From NCBI RefSeq assembly GCF_000735455.1, contig NZ_JMPS01000087.1:124001-188000 (forward strand): a stretch of 64,000 nucleotides of DNA, read 5' to 3'. The DNA comes from Yokenella regensburgei ATCC 49455. Its GTDB lineage: Bacteria; Pseudomonadota; Gammaproteobacteria; Enterobacterales; Enterobacteriaceae. The stretch's first letter is position 1. The number at the start of each line of letters is the position of its first letter. Position numbers and translations under genes: made by a program. The notes under the pieces are model-generated. The model did no database searches and was not told the DNA's origin. It worked only from the letters and a program-made list of their open reading frames with translations. Of the stretch, positions 8,601 through 16,305 are shown piece after piece.

Positions 8601-8641
8601 TCCAATCACATAAAGATTAAATTTGATTATTTGTGATTGGA
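8601..8641 (-). promoter_or_regulatory. Long inverted repeat upstream of the PTS-sulfatase operon
   Basis: TCCAATCACA (8601-8610) and TGTGATTGGA (8632-8641) are perfect 10-base inverted copies whose centres are 31 bp apart, about three helical turns. Between them is a TAAAGATTAAATTTGATTATT stretch. They lie in the AT-rich gap 8453-8762, 150 bp before the EIIC start, in the place expected of an operator. The cluster encodes no obvious regulator of its own. I saw nothing else in this gap except a very AT-rich stretch at 8660-8750 between the divergently oriented operon head and the kinase gene end. Confidence 0.5.
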
Positions 8642-8762
8642 TATGCAAAAAACGGAAGGAAAATAAATGGAGTAAATAATAGGGGGTATAAGAATAATAT
8701 TTATATATATAAATACAGTATGAATGAATCGAATTAATAATAACTATATATTGGTTGCCGCC

Positions 8763-10235
8763 TTACAGCGGCAACGAAAACTGGAAACAGGCTCCTGAAT
8801 TTCCTTCCAGAAGACGAATGTCGCCGCCGTGCAGCTGCAGCATCCGGCGGACAATCATCAACCCCAGACCACCACGGGATTCCCCGGTTTTTTGCTGCTG
8901 CAGTACGGACGGGCGCTCAAACAGCGAGGCTCGCAGTTCTCCCGGGATCCCCGGCCCGTTGTCCTGCACCTCCACGACCACGTTGTTGCCTTCCACGCGG
9001 GTACGAAGCGTGATGTTGCCCCCTCTTGGGGTATGACGAACCGCGTTGTCCAGCAGGTTGGTCAACACCCGTTCCATCATCGACAGATCGGCGAACACCT
9101 GCGGCAGGCCGCGCGGTAGATCTATGTTGATGGTCAACTGACGCGTTTCTATTGCGAGATCAAACTTTTGCGCCACATCCTGCACCAGCTCAGCCATGGA
9201 AAATGTTTCACGCTGGGGCTTGATGCCACCGTGTTCAAGACGCGCCAGCTCAAACAGCTGCTGCGACAGATGGCGAACCTTATTCCCCTGGCGCAGAGCG
9301 ATATTCAGATACTGCTTCGACTCTTCCGCCGTCAGGTTTCCGGCTTTCACCGATAGCGTTTCCAGATACCCCAGCAGCGAAGTGAGCGGCGTGCGTAAAT
9401 CATGTGAGATGTTGGCAACAAATTCGCGGCGCTGGCGATCGCTGTCGGCCAGCTGATCCCACTGCTGCACCACCTGCTGCGCCAGTTCGATAAACGCATT
9501 GCGCAGCAGCGCCACTTCGTTCGCCGGATGACGCTCCGGCTCAAGCGTCGCCAGGCGTTTGATCGTGCTGATGCTGTCCTGATCGAGCCCCCCCACTTGC
9601 GCGGTTAGCCTTTTCACCGGGCGGGTCACCCAGTACCACAGCAGAAGCCCGGTCAGTACGCCAAAAATCGCCACCAGCAGCAGTGTCCACATCACCGTAT
9701 TCCAGAACGTTTGCTGCCAGGCGGTTTCCGCCAGCGCGTTCAGCTCCTCCCCCTGCAGGATGATATACAGGTAGCCCTGCAGCTCACCGTTGAGGCGGAT
9801 AGGCGCAACGCTGAAGACTTTTTCTCGATCGACACTGCGCGGATCGTCGCCATATACCGGCCTTTGCGTAGTGTTGAGCACGGTTTGTAACGGCGCGATG
9901 TTGATCTGCTGGCGTTTGATATGCCCCGCCGGAGCCGCATCGGCAAGCAGATCGCCCTGCGGCGAGACCAGGTACAGCTCAACGCTGGGGTTGAGAGTCA
10001 TTAAGCGATCAAAGAGCGTTTTCAGCGCCGCACGGTTGACCTTCCCTTCGCTATCCAGCAAAGGTTCGCTCTTCACAATTTGCTGCGCCAGCCCCGCCGA
10101 CAGCCGTTGCACCATCGCGTTGCCGTACTGATTGCTGCTGTAGAGCTGCACCCCGCAGGCGGCTACCGCGCAAAGCAGCAGTACCGCGGTAAATACCAGC
10201 GTCAGCCGCTGGCTGAGGCTTAACCGGCGGATCAT
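8763..10235 (-). CDS. Sensor histidine kinase
   Basis: A 490-residue membrane kinase. TM1 is about residues 12-29, a periplasmic sensor domain about 30-178, TM2 about 179-201, then HAMP, and a HisKA domain with phosphoacceptor H278 in FVANISHDLRTPL. The ATPase domain has the N box NLLDNAVRHTPRGG, the G1 box DNGPGIP and a G2-like RGGLGLMIVRRM. Its ATG overlaps the stop of the response regulator by the ATGA arrangement (10232-10235), so the two are coupled. It belongs to the OmpR-partner class. The genes divergent from the pair (cytochrome b, YedY-like enzyme, Met-rich peptide) are the likely targets, by analogy with other periplasmic-oxidation responses. Confidence 0.9.
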   Translation of the reverse strand: MIRRLSLSQRLTLVFTAVLLLCAVAACGVQLYSSNQYGNAMVQRLSAGLAQQIVKSEPLLDSEGKVNRAALKTLFDRLMTLNPSVELYLVSPQGDLLADAAPAGHIKRQQINIAPLQTVLNTTQRPVYGDDPRSVDREKVFSVAPIRLNGELQGYLYIILQGEELNALAETAWQQTFWNTVMWTLLLVAIFGVLTGLLLWYWVTRPVKRLTAQVGGLDQDSISTIKRLATLEPERHPANEVALLRNAFIELAQQVVQQWDQLADSDRQRREFVANISHDLRTPLTSLLGYLETLSVKAGNLTAEESKQYLNIALRQGNKVRHLSQQLFELARLEHGGIKPQRETFSMAELVQDVAQKFDLAIETRQLTINIDLPRGLPQVFADLSMMERVLTNLLDNAVRHTPRGGNITLRTRVEGNNVVVEVQDNGPGIPGELRASLFERPSVLQQQKTGESRGGLGLMIVRRMLQLHGGDIRLLEGNSGACFQFSLPL

Positions 10236-10954
10236 GATTTGTGCTCCGCCGACTGACTGGCAAATTTGTAGCCTTTGCCCCATACGGTCAGGATGATTTC
10301 AGGTTCTGCGGGATCGTGTTCTATCTTGGTTCGCAGACGATTGATATGGGTGTTAACGGTGTGCTCATAGCCTTCATGCTGGTAGCCCCAGACGCGGTCA
10401 AGCAGCGACAGACGAGAGAATACTTCTCCGGGATGGCGGGCAAACCAGTAAAGCAGATCGAACTCCCTTGGCGTGAGTTCAATAAGTTCGCCGCGCAGGC
10501 GTACTTCCCGCGCCAGTGGGTCGATTTCCAGCCCGTGGCAGGCAATCATCCCCCCCTCCATACGGATGTTTTGTCCCATTGCCTCCTGGCGACGAAACAG
10601 CGCCTTCACCCGGGCAATCAGCTCCAGAACGGAGAACGGTTTTGGCAGGTAATCGTCAGCGCCCATTTCAAGGCCCAGCACCCGGTGCGTTTCGCTGGTG
10701 CGGGCGCTGATAATGATCACCGGTAGATAGCGGGTCATCTGGCGAATACGGCGGCAAATTTCCAGCCCGTCAACGCCGGGCAGCATCAAATCGAGGATCA
10801 CCGCGTCCCAGACGTGTTTCTCCAGCTGAACCAGCGCCTGCACGCCGTCAGCTTCATGCACTATCTGGTAGCCTTCATCCTGCAGATTGAGCCGCAGCAG
10901 CGTGGCGATATCGCCATCGTCTTCCACCAGCAGAATTTTTTTCGCGTTGCTCAT
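10232..10954 (-). CDS. OmpR-family response regulator
   Basis: A 240-residue two-domain regulator. The receiver domain has the acidic pocket E11-D12-D13, phosphoacceptor D55 in VILDLMLPG and the conserved Lys in LPKPF. The C-terminal winged helix includes LTPREFDLLYWFARHPGEVFSR and the recognition region VNTHINRLRTKIE. It is the first gene of the pair, with the kinase overlapping its 3' end. It is divergent from the cytochrome b gene across a 142-bp spacer that contains a 10-base inverted repeat. Confidence 0.92.
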   Translation of the reverse strand: MSNAKKILLVEDDGDIATLLRLNLQDEGYQIVHEADGVQALVQLEKHVWDAVILDLMLPGVDGLEICRRIRQMTRYLPVIIISARTSETHRVLGLEMGADDYLPKPFSVLELIARVKALFRRQEAMGQNIRMEGGMIACHGLEIDPLAREVRLRGELIELTPREFDLLYWFARHPGEVFSRLSLLDRVWGYQHEGYEHTVNTHINRLRTKIEHDPAEPEIILTVWGKGYKFASQSAEHKS

Positions 10955-10994
10955 CGTCTTTCACCCGCCATGTCTTTACTACCAAGAGTAACCC

Positions 10995-11067
10995 AGCATG
11001 GCGCGGCAAGTTATCACATTTTATTTAAACTTCTGTGAGGAAGTGGGGACCGTTTCTGCGCCATGCT
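10995..11067. promoter_or_regulatory. Inverted repeat in the divergent promoter region
   Basis: AGCATGGCGC (10995-11004) and GCGCCATGCT (11058-11067) are perfect 10-base inverted copies with 53 bases between them. They lie between the divergent response-regulator and cytochrome b genes, so they could bind a regulator of both, possibly the adjacent response regulator. They could also pair in a long leader transcript. Confidence 0.4.
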
Positions 11068-11096
11068 CTGAATCAGTGAAACACGGAGAAACGTTG

Positions 11097-11696
11097 ATGA
11101 ACGCCCCCCATAGTGAAACTGTCCATCCCCTCTGGCTGCGCTGCTGTCACTGGGTTAATGCCATCGCCCTTGCCGGCATGTTGTTCAGCGGCTGGCGCAT
11201 CTACAACGCTTCTCCGCTGTTCGATTTTTCATTTCCTGCCTCGCTGACCCTGGGCGGGTGGCTGGGCGGTGCCCTGCAGTGGCATTTCGCCATGATGTGG
11301 GTGTGGGGCATCAACGGCGCGGTCTATCTTCTGCTCGGCGTAGTCAGCGGCCGCTTTCGGCATAAATTTCTGCCGCTCTCCCTGCGGGCGCTGTTCAACG
11401 ATGTTGTGCAGGCGCTGCGTGGCAGGCTCACCCATAACAATCTTTCTCAATACAACATGGTGCAGAAAATCGCTTACCTGGGGGTGATTCTGCTCGGCGT
11501 CGGGCAGTTGCTCTCTGGTCTGGTGCTATGGAAGTCGGTGCAATTCCCCCTGCTGCGCACGCTTCTGGGCGGTTACGAAGCCGCACGCTACATCCATTTC
11601 TTCTGCATGAGCGCCATTGTGCTGTTCATCGTCGTGCACCTCGTGATGGTGCTGCTGGTGCCGCGCACGCTGCTGGCGATGTTTCGCGGACGCTAA
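11097..11696 (+). CDS. Membrane cytochrome b (cytochrome b561-like, COG3658 type)
   Basis: A 199-residue membrane protein with four predicted transmembrane helices. Histidines placed for haem ligation include those in RCCHWVNA (helix 1), LQWHFAMMWVW (helix 2) and YIHFFCMSAIVLFIVVHLVMV (helix 4). The ATG at 11097 follows GGAGAA; an upstream in-frame ATG at 10998 lies in the regulatory region. It probably feeds quinol electrons to the molybdoenzyme encoded nine bases downstream, the role YedZ/MsrQ plays for YedY/MsrP, although this protein is of the soluble-hydrogenase-type cytochrome b class rather than clearly MsrQ. Confidence 0.85.
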   Translation: MNAPHSETVHPLWLRCCHWVNAIALAGMLFSGWRIYNASPLFDFSFPASLTLGGWLGGALQWHFAMMWVWGINGAVYLLLGVVSGRFRHKFLPLSLRALFNDVVQALRGRLTHNNLSQYNMVQKIAYLGVILLGVGQLLSGLVLWKSVQFPLLRTLLGGYEAARYIHFFCMSAIVLFIVVHLVMVLLVPRTLLAMFRGR

Positions 11697-11705
11697 GGAT
11701 AACTG

Positions 11706-12476
11706 ATGAAAAAGCCGACCTTTCTCTCTCACAGCGATAAAACTTACCTCCTGAAGGAGGCTGAGAAAACACTAAACCCTGCGCGTCGCCGCCTGTTACG
11801 CCAGGGCCTGACGCTGGGTGGCATTATGCTGCTCACCGGCTGCGATATCAGCGATAACGAGGATGTCGAAAAGGTGTTGTCACGCATGTCGCGCTTTAAC
11901 GACCGGGTTCAGGGGTTTCTCCTGAGCGACCGCCACTTAGCCCCGGAATACAGCGCGGCGGACATTACCCGTCCATTTCCGTTCAACGCCTTTTACGGCC
12001 CGGAGGATATTCCGCAGATAGATGGCGAGCATTACGCCCTGGAGGTCCGGGGGCTGGTGCGGGATACCCATCGCTGGACGTTGCCGGAGCTGTATCGCAT
12101 GCAGCAGGTGAGCCAGATAACCCGCCATATCTGCGTGGAAGGCTGGAGCGCAATTGGCAAGTGGGGCGGCGTTCCGTTCGGCCATTTTCTGACGCTGATT
12201 GGCGCCGATCTTCACGCGAAGTACGTCAGTTTTCACTGTGCCGACGGGTACTACACCAGTATCGATATGGCCACCGCGCTGCACCCGCAGACTCTGCTGG
12301 CCCTGACCTGGGACAACCAGATCCTGCCTGCGAAATACGGTTTTCCAATGAAAATCCGTATCCCAACCAAACTGGGGTACAAAAACCCAAAACACGTTCT
12401 CTCTATTGAAGTCACCAATCGTTTCCCGGGCGGTTACTGGGAAGATCAGGGTTACAACTGGTTTGGTGGCAGTTAA
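11706..12476 (+). CDS. YedY-like molybdopterin-dependent oxidoreductase, possible Tat lipoprotein
   Basis: A 256-residue protein of the sulfite-oxidase superfamily. The putative molybdenum-ligating Cys is C143 in RHICVEGWSAIGKWGG, with further family landmarks SFHCADGYYTS and LPAKYGFPMKIRIPTKLGYK. The N-terminus carries ARRRLLRQG (residues 27-34) ahead of a hydrophobic stretch and a lipobox LLTGC with Cys46, which reads as a Tat-exported, lipid-anchored protein. E. coli MsrP is 334 residues, so this is a shorter relative without an SUOX dimerisation domain. It is encoded between the cytochrome b and the methionine-rich peptide. Methionine-sulfoxide reductase activity is inferred from context, not shown. 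Confidence 0.85.
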   Translation: MKKPTFLSHSDKTYLLKEAEKTLNPARRRLLRQGLTLGGIMLLTGCDISDNEDVEKVLSRMSRFNDRVQGFLLSDRHLAPEYSAADITRPFPFNAFYGPEDIPQIDGEHYALEVRGLVRDTHRWTLPELYRMQQVSQITRHICVEGWSAIGKWGGVPFGHFLTLIGADLHAKYVSFHCADGYYTSIDMATALHPQTLLALTWDNQILPAKYGFPMKIRIPTKLGYKNPKHVLSIEVTNRFPGGYWEDQGYNWFGGS

Positions 12477-12505
12477 CCCCCCAAAAAAAGTAACGAGGAA
12501 ATACC

Positions 12506-12751
12506 ATGAAAAAGATGATGATCGCCGCTGCTGCTCTCTCTGCTCTGCTGATGGCTAACGTTCAGGCTGCCGACAATATGAGCAAAGATAATATGGCGAA
12601 ACCCCACGACAGCATGTGCAAAGACAAGATGTGCAAAGAGGGGATGAAAAAGGACCACATGGGCAAAATGGACAATATGAAGAAGGACGAAATGAAAAAA
12701 GAGGGCATGAAGAAGGATGAGATAGGCAAGAAAGACGCCATGAGCAACTAA
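12506..12751 (+). CDS. Pentapeptide MxKDx repeat protein (Met/Lys-rich periplasmic peptide)
   Basis: An 81-residue protein with a signal peptide (about residues 1-22, ending VQA-A). The mature part is almost entirely MxKDx-type repeats, for example MSKD, MCKD, MKKDH, MKKDE. It is very rich in Met, Lys and Asp, with two Cys and no apparent globular core. GAGGAA precedes the ATG. It begins 29 bases after the YedY-like gene, so it is probably in the same transcript. MxKDx repeat proteins are a recognised family of unknown fold. In Azospira, a Met-rich periplasmic peptide (MrpX) encoded with a YedY-type enzyme scavenges hypochlorite; a similar sacrificial role is inferred here. Metal binding is an alternative. 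Confidence 0.88.
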   Translation: MKKMMIAAAALSALLMANVQAADNMSKDNMAKPHDSMCKDKMCKEGMKKDHMGKMDNMKKDEMKKEGMKKDEIGKKDAMSN

Positions 12752-12765
12752 TTGCCATCAAATGT

Positions 12766-12790
12766 CGGGGGAGAGAGGCATCTCTCCCCG
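12766..12790. terminator. Hairpin between the convergent MxKDx and rlmC genes
   Basis: GGGGAGAGA (12768-12776) and TCTCTCCCC (12781-12789) form a strong stem with a four-base loop. No proper T run follows on either strand, so intrinsic termination is only possible. Confidence 0.5.
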
Positions 12791-12793
12791 GAT

Positions 12794-13921
12794 TCAGCGC
12801 CTGATAAGCAGCGTCAACACTTCATAATGAGCGGTATGGGGGAACAGATCGAACAGTTGAACGCGTTCAACGCGGTAGCCCGGTAAATGGGCGATATCTT
12901 TCGCCATCGTCTGCGCGTTGCAGCTGGAATAGATAATATACGGCGGCGCCATTTCGCTCAGATAATCGCACAGCGCTTTGCCAATCCCGCGACGCGGCGG
13001 GTTAACCAGCACCAGTTCCGGTACCTCGCCCTGCCCGGTCGCAAACTGAGTCGAATCCAGCGCCTGAAAATGCAGATTAGTCAAACCCAGCCCGGCGGCA
13101 GACTGCTTCGCGCAGGCAATCGCCTCCGGGGCTATCTCTATGCCGGTGAGCTTCATCTCGGGCGTAGCGCAGTGCAGGCCAAAGCCCCCCACACCGCAGA
13201 ATAAATCCCACATATGCTGAACCGGCAAGCCACGCACCCACTCCCGTGCGGTGGCGTACAAACGTGCGGCAACCGTCGGGTTGGTCTGGAAGAAGCTTTG
13301 CGGGCGGATCCACAGCGGGACGTCGTTTAAGGTTTCCCCCAGCGCCTGCTGCCCGGTGAAGTAGATTTCCTCTTCGCCTTCCATAATTGCCATATGTACC
13401 GGCTGAATATTGGCAGTGATGACTTTTAGCTGCGGCAGCTGTGCCTGCAGCCAGGGGAGTGCCGCACGCAGCTGTGCTATTTTACTGTGCGAGCGCAGGA
13501 CAAAGCGCAGCATCATGCCGCCGTCGCGCTGGCTTTCAGTGAGTAACACATATTTAAGCTCACCGCGCTTGCGCGCCACGCTGTAGGGCGTTAACCCGGC
13601 GCGGGCGATAAACGGCTTCAGGACGGCAAATACCGGTGCGAACGAGTCCGGGTACAGCGGGCAGTCGGTTAAATCTTCCGGCGTACCGTCACGATGCAGC
13701 ATGCCGAGCAGCGGTTTTTCAACGCTGCCGCTGACCACCATTTTGGCTTTGTTGCGAAACCCCTGTTCCGGGCCACTGACGGGCGCGCACCACTCACCTA
13801 CGGGCATCCCCGCCAGCAGCTGGCGTAAATCGTCCATTTTGGCGGAGAGTTGGTCGCTGACCGGTCGGGTTATCCACTGACAGGAGCGACAGCGGTCGGC
13901 GTCATAGAGTGCGCACTGCAT
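12794..13921 (-). CDS. rlmC: RlmC, 23S rRNA (uracil-747-C5)-methyltransferase
   Basis: A 375-residue protein, the same length as E. coli RlmC (RumB). Cys3, Cys11, Cys14 and Cys87 supply the 4Fe-4S cluster typical of the RumA/RlmC family. The SAM-binding domain has [11 protein letters not shown], and the catalytic nucleophile is Cys334 in [10 protein letters not shown]. It methylates U747 of 23S rRNA. It is convergent with the MxKDx gene; in E. coli it sits next to artJ, so the intervening block is an insertion or a loss elsewhere. Confidence 0.97.
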   Translation of the reverse strand: MQCALYDADRCRSCQWITRPVSDQLSAKMDDLRQLLAGMPVGEWCAPVSGPEQGFRNKAKMVVSGSVEKPLLGMLHRDGTPEDLTDCPLYPDSFAPVFAVLKPFIARAGLTPYSVARKRGELKYVLLTESQRDGGMMLRFVLRSHSKIAQLRAALPWLQAQLPQLKVITANIQPVHMAIMEGEEEIYFTGQQALGETLNDVPLWIRPQSFFQTNPTVAARLYATAREWVRGLPVQHMWDLFCGVGGFGLHCATPEMKLTGIEIAPEAIACAKQSAAGLGLTNLHFQALDSTQFATGQGEVPELVLVNPPRRGIGKALCDYLSEMAPPYIIYSSCNAQTMAKDIAHLPGYRVERVQLFDLFPHTAHYEVLTLLIRR

Positions 13922-13963
13922 ACAAAAACCTTCAAAATTCCAGGGGCGGGGATTGTATCACCG

Positions 13964-14437
13964 TTATTGCAGTCGGAAAAACCGTCGGCTGGCGGCGGGC
14001 ACGAAAAGCAGGAACAGCACCAGCATATCGGGTAATTTCTGCATCATCAGCGAGCGCAGGATTTCCCGCTTTGAGCCTCCGGCAATGCTGAACAGCTCAG
14101 GATAACCATAGCCAAGTGAGGCGGCCCACAGATAACCCGCGGCTATCACCTGGGTCATCAGGTAGATCCAGCGCGCCCAGTTGCGTCCCTTAATCAGCGA
14201 GAAAGCACACCAGATCTCAACGAACACCAGCACCAGGCTTGAGAGAAACACCAGCGTCAGGCTCCAGGTCTGTACGCTGCGATGAATAAACTCACCGGCC
14301 CCGCGAACGCCCAGCAGGTTGAAAATCATTATCAGATCGAGAGCACGAATAAGAATAATGGCGAGCGCCGCCACCTGCACAATGGCAGGAACGTTCAGGC
14401 GAGCATGTGACGCAGGTGTTTTACTAAAAAATCTCAA
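13964..14437 (-). CDS. ybjO: YbjO, DUF2593 inner-membrane protein
   Basis: A 157-residue protein (E. coli about 162) with four hydrophobic helices (about residues 17-40, 60-80, 90-112, 130-148) and a basic C-terminus (ASRRFFRLQ). It lies downstream of potFGHI and upstream of rlmC, as in E. coli. Function unknown. Confidence 0.88.
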   Translation of the reverse strand: MRFFSKTPASHARLNVPAIVQVAALAIILIRALDLIMIFNLLGVRGAGEFIHRSVQTWSLTLVFLSSLVLVFVEIWCAFSLIKGRNWARWIYLMTQVIAAGYLWAASLGYGYPELFSIAGGSKREILRSLMMQKLPDMLVLFLLFVPAASRRFFRLQ

Positions 14438-14446
14438 TGTCTTACT

Positions 14447-14480
14447 TCCCTGAAAAACAGTGCCGCGTCATGCGCGGCAC
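14447..14480 (-). terminator. Intrinsic terminator of the pot operon
   Basis: GTGCCGCG (14460-14467) and CGCGGCAC (14473-14480) form the stem. On the minus strand it is followed by TGTTTTT. It lies 20 bases beyond the potI stop. Confidence 0.75.
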
Positions 14481-14500
14481 GTTGCAAGATTTTAATTCCT

Positions 14501-15346
14501 TCAGCCGCGTCTTGCACGCTGGATATCACGCACTCGCTGTTTTTCCGCTCGCGCCATCAGATACCAGGCGATAAAACCAATCACCCCGACCACCCCGAGA
14601 ATAATGGTCGCCAGCGCGTTGATCTCCGGGTTAACCCCCATGCGCACGCTGGAGAACACCAGCATCGGCAGCGTCGTCGCCCCCGGGCCCGAGACGAAGC
14701 TTGCAATCACCAGGTCGTCGAGCGAGAGCGTAAACGCCAGCAGCCAGCCGGAAATGACCGCGGGCATGATCATCGGCAGCGTGATGATAAAGAACACCTT
14801 CAGCGGCGTAGCGCCAAGATCCATCGCAGCCTCTTCGATAGAGCGATCGAGTTCGCGCAGTCGGGAAGAGATAACCACGGCCACATAGGCGGTACAGAAG
14901 GTCACATGTGCCAGCCAGATGGTGAGCATTCCACGGTCAGAAGGCCAGCCAATCGCGTGCCCCAGCGCCACAAACAGCAGCAGCAGCGACAGCCCGGTGA
15001 TGACATCCGGCATAACCAGCGGCGCGGTTATCATAAACGCAAAGCCGTTCGAGCCCCTGAAGCGACCAAAGCGCACCATCACCACCGCCGCAATAGTGCC
15101 GAGGATAGCCGCCATGGTCGCCGCCGCCGCGGCAATGGTCAGGCTCAGGCCCACCGCACTCATCATCGCATCGTCGTGGAACAGCTCAACGTACCAGCGG
15201 GTCGACCACCCTGCCCATACCGTTACCAGCTTCGAGCTGTTAAACGAGTAGATAACCAGCATCAGCATTGGCGCATAGAGGAAAGTAAACCCGAGCACCA
15301 GAATAACAATTCGCCACGGGGAGCGTACTACCGGCAACGTATTCAT
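14501..15346 (-). CDS. potI: PotI, putrescine ABC transporter permease
   Basis: A 281-residue inner-membrane permease with six predicted helices and the EAA loop (EEAAMDLGATPLKVFFIITLP). The start at 15346 (MNTLPVVRSPWRIV) gives the exact E. coli length and overlaps the potH stop as ATGA; a longer upstream frame is rejected. It forms the PotHI channel of the putrescine importer. Confidence 0.96.
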   Translation of the reverse strand: MNTLPVVRSPWRIVILVLGFTFLYAPMLMLVIYSFNSSKLVTVWAGWSTRWYVELFHDDAMMSAVGLSLTIAAAAATMAAILGTIAAVVMVRFGRFRGSNGFAFMITAPLVMPDVITGLSLLLLFVALGHAIGWPSDRGMLTIWLAHVTFCTAYVAVVISSRLRELDRSIEEAAMDLGATPLKVFFIITLPMIMPAVISGWLLAFTLSLDDLVIASFVSGPGATTLPMLVFSSVRMGVNPEINALATIILGVVGVIGFIAWYLMARAEKQRVRDIQRARRG

Positions 15347-16296
15347 CCGTGATCCCCCATCTGTTTCTGCTGATATTTGTGGAACCACATGATCGGCACA
15401 ATCAACAGCAGCAGCATGACAATCGCCACCGCCGAAGCCACCGGCCAGTCACGGTTATTGAAGAACTCCTGCCACAGCACGCGGCCAATCATGATGCTGT
15501 CCGGCCCGCCGAGCAGTTCCGGGATAACGAACTCCCCCACCGCCGGAATGAACACCAGCATCGACCCGGCGATAATTCCCCCTTTCGTTAGCGGTACAAT
15601 CACCTTAAAGAAGGTCTTCAGCGGACGAGCGCCAAGATCCAGCGACGCCTCTACCAGCGAGTAGTCAATACGCGTCAGGGCGGTATAAATCGGCAGCACC
15701 ATAAACGGCATATAGGCATACACAATGCCGATATAGACCGCGAGATTGGTATGCAGAATGGTTAACGGCTGATCGATAACCCCCAACCACATCAGGAAAT
15801 TATTGAGAATACCGTTGTTTTTCAGGATCCCCATCCACGCATAAACGCGGATAAGGAACGAAGTCCACGACGGCAGGATCACCAGCAGCAGTAGAATGTT
15901 TCGCGTTGAAGGCTTACTGTGCGCCACCGCCCACGCCAGCGGGTAACCGAGCAGAAGGCAGAAAAAGGTCGAGATCGCCGCAACCTGTAATGACTGCAAA
16001 TACGCTTCAAAATAGAGCGGATCGTCGGTCAATTGCAGGAAGTTGCCGATATTAAGGGTTAACGTTAGCTGGTCATCCACCCAATCAAACAGGTTGGTAT
16101 AGGGGGGAATGGTACGCGCCATATCCGCGAGGCTGATTTTAAAAACGATCAGGAATGGCAGCATAAACAGCAGGATAAGCCAGATATACGGCAGCGCGAT
16201 CACCAGCTTACGTCCGTGCTTCATCTGCATTCTGGCAAGCCAGGGCACAGCACTTTCCTGCCGGGTGGCACGTGATGGAGAATCTAATGTCGTCAT
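15343..16296 (-). CDS. potH: PotH, putrescine ABC transporter permease
   Basis: A 317-residue inner-membrane permease, the E. coli length, with six helices and the EAA loop VEASLDLGARPLKTFFKVIVP. AGGAGG precedes the ATG by a few bases. It starts nine bases after the potG frame ends and overlaps potI by four bases. Together with PotI it forms the putrescine channel. Confidence 0.96.
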   Translation of the reverse strand: MTTLDSPSRATRQESAVPWLARMQMKHGRKLVIALPYIWLILLFMLPFLIVFKISLADMARTIPPYTNLFDWVDDQLTLTLNIGNFLQLTDDPLYFEAYLQSLQVAAISTFFCLLLGYPLAWAVAHSKPSTRNILLLLVILPSWTSFLIRVYAWMGILKNNGILNNFLMWLGVIDQPLTILHTNLAVYIGIVYAYMPFMVLPIYTALTRIDYSLVEASLDLGARPLKTFFKVIVPLTKGGIIAGSMLVFIPAVGEFVIPELLGGPDSIMIGRVLWQEFFNNRDWPVASAVAIVMLLLLIVPIMWFHKYQQKQMGDHG

Positions 16297-16305
16297 CGCT
16301 CCTCC

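Noticed and set aside
12562-12747. Ser/Ile/Leu-rich minus-strand frame opposite the MxKDx gene
   Set aside because: It is the repetitive mirror of the MxKDx repeats; the plus-strand protein has a signal peptide, ribosome site and operon context.
12506-12751. MxKDx repeats considered as a DNA tandem repeat or CRISPR-like array
   Set aside because: The periodicity is at protein level with variable codons; there are no identical repeats with unique spacers.
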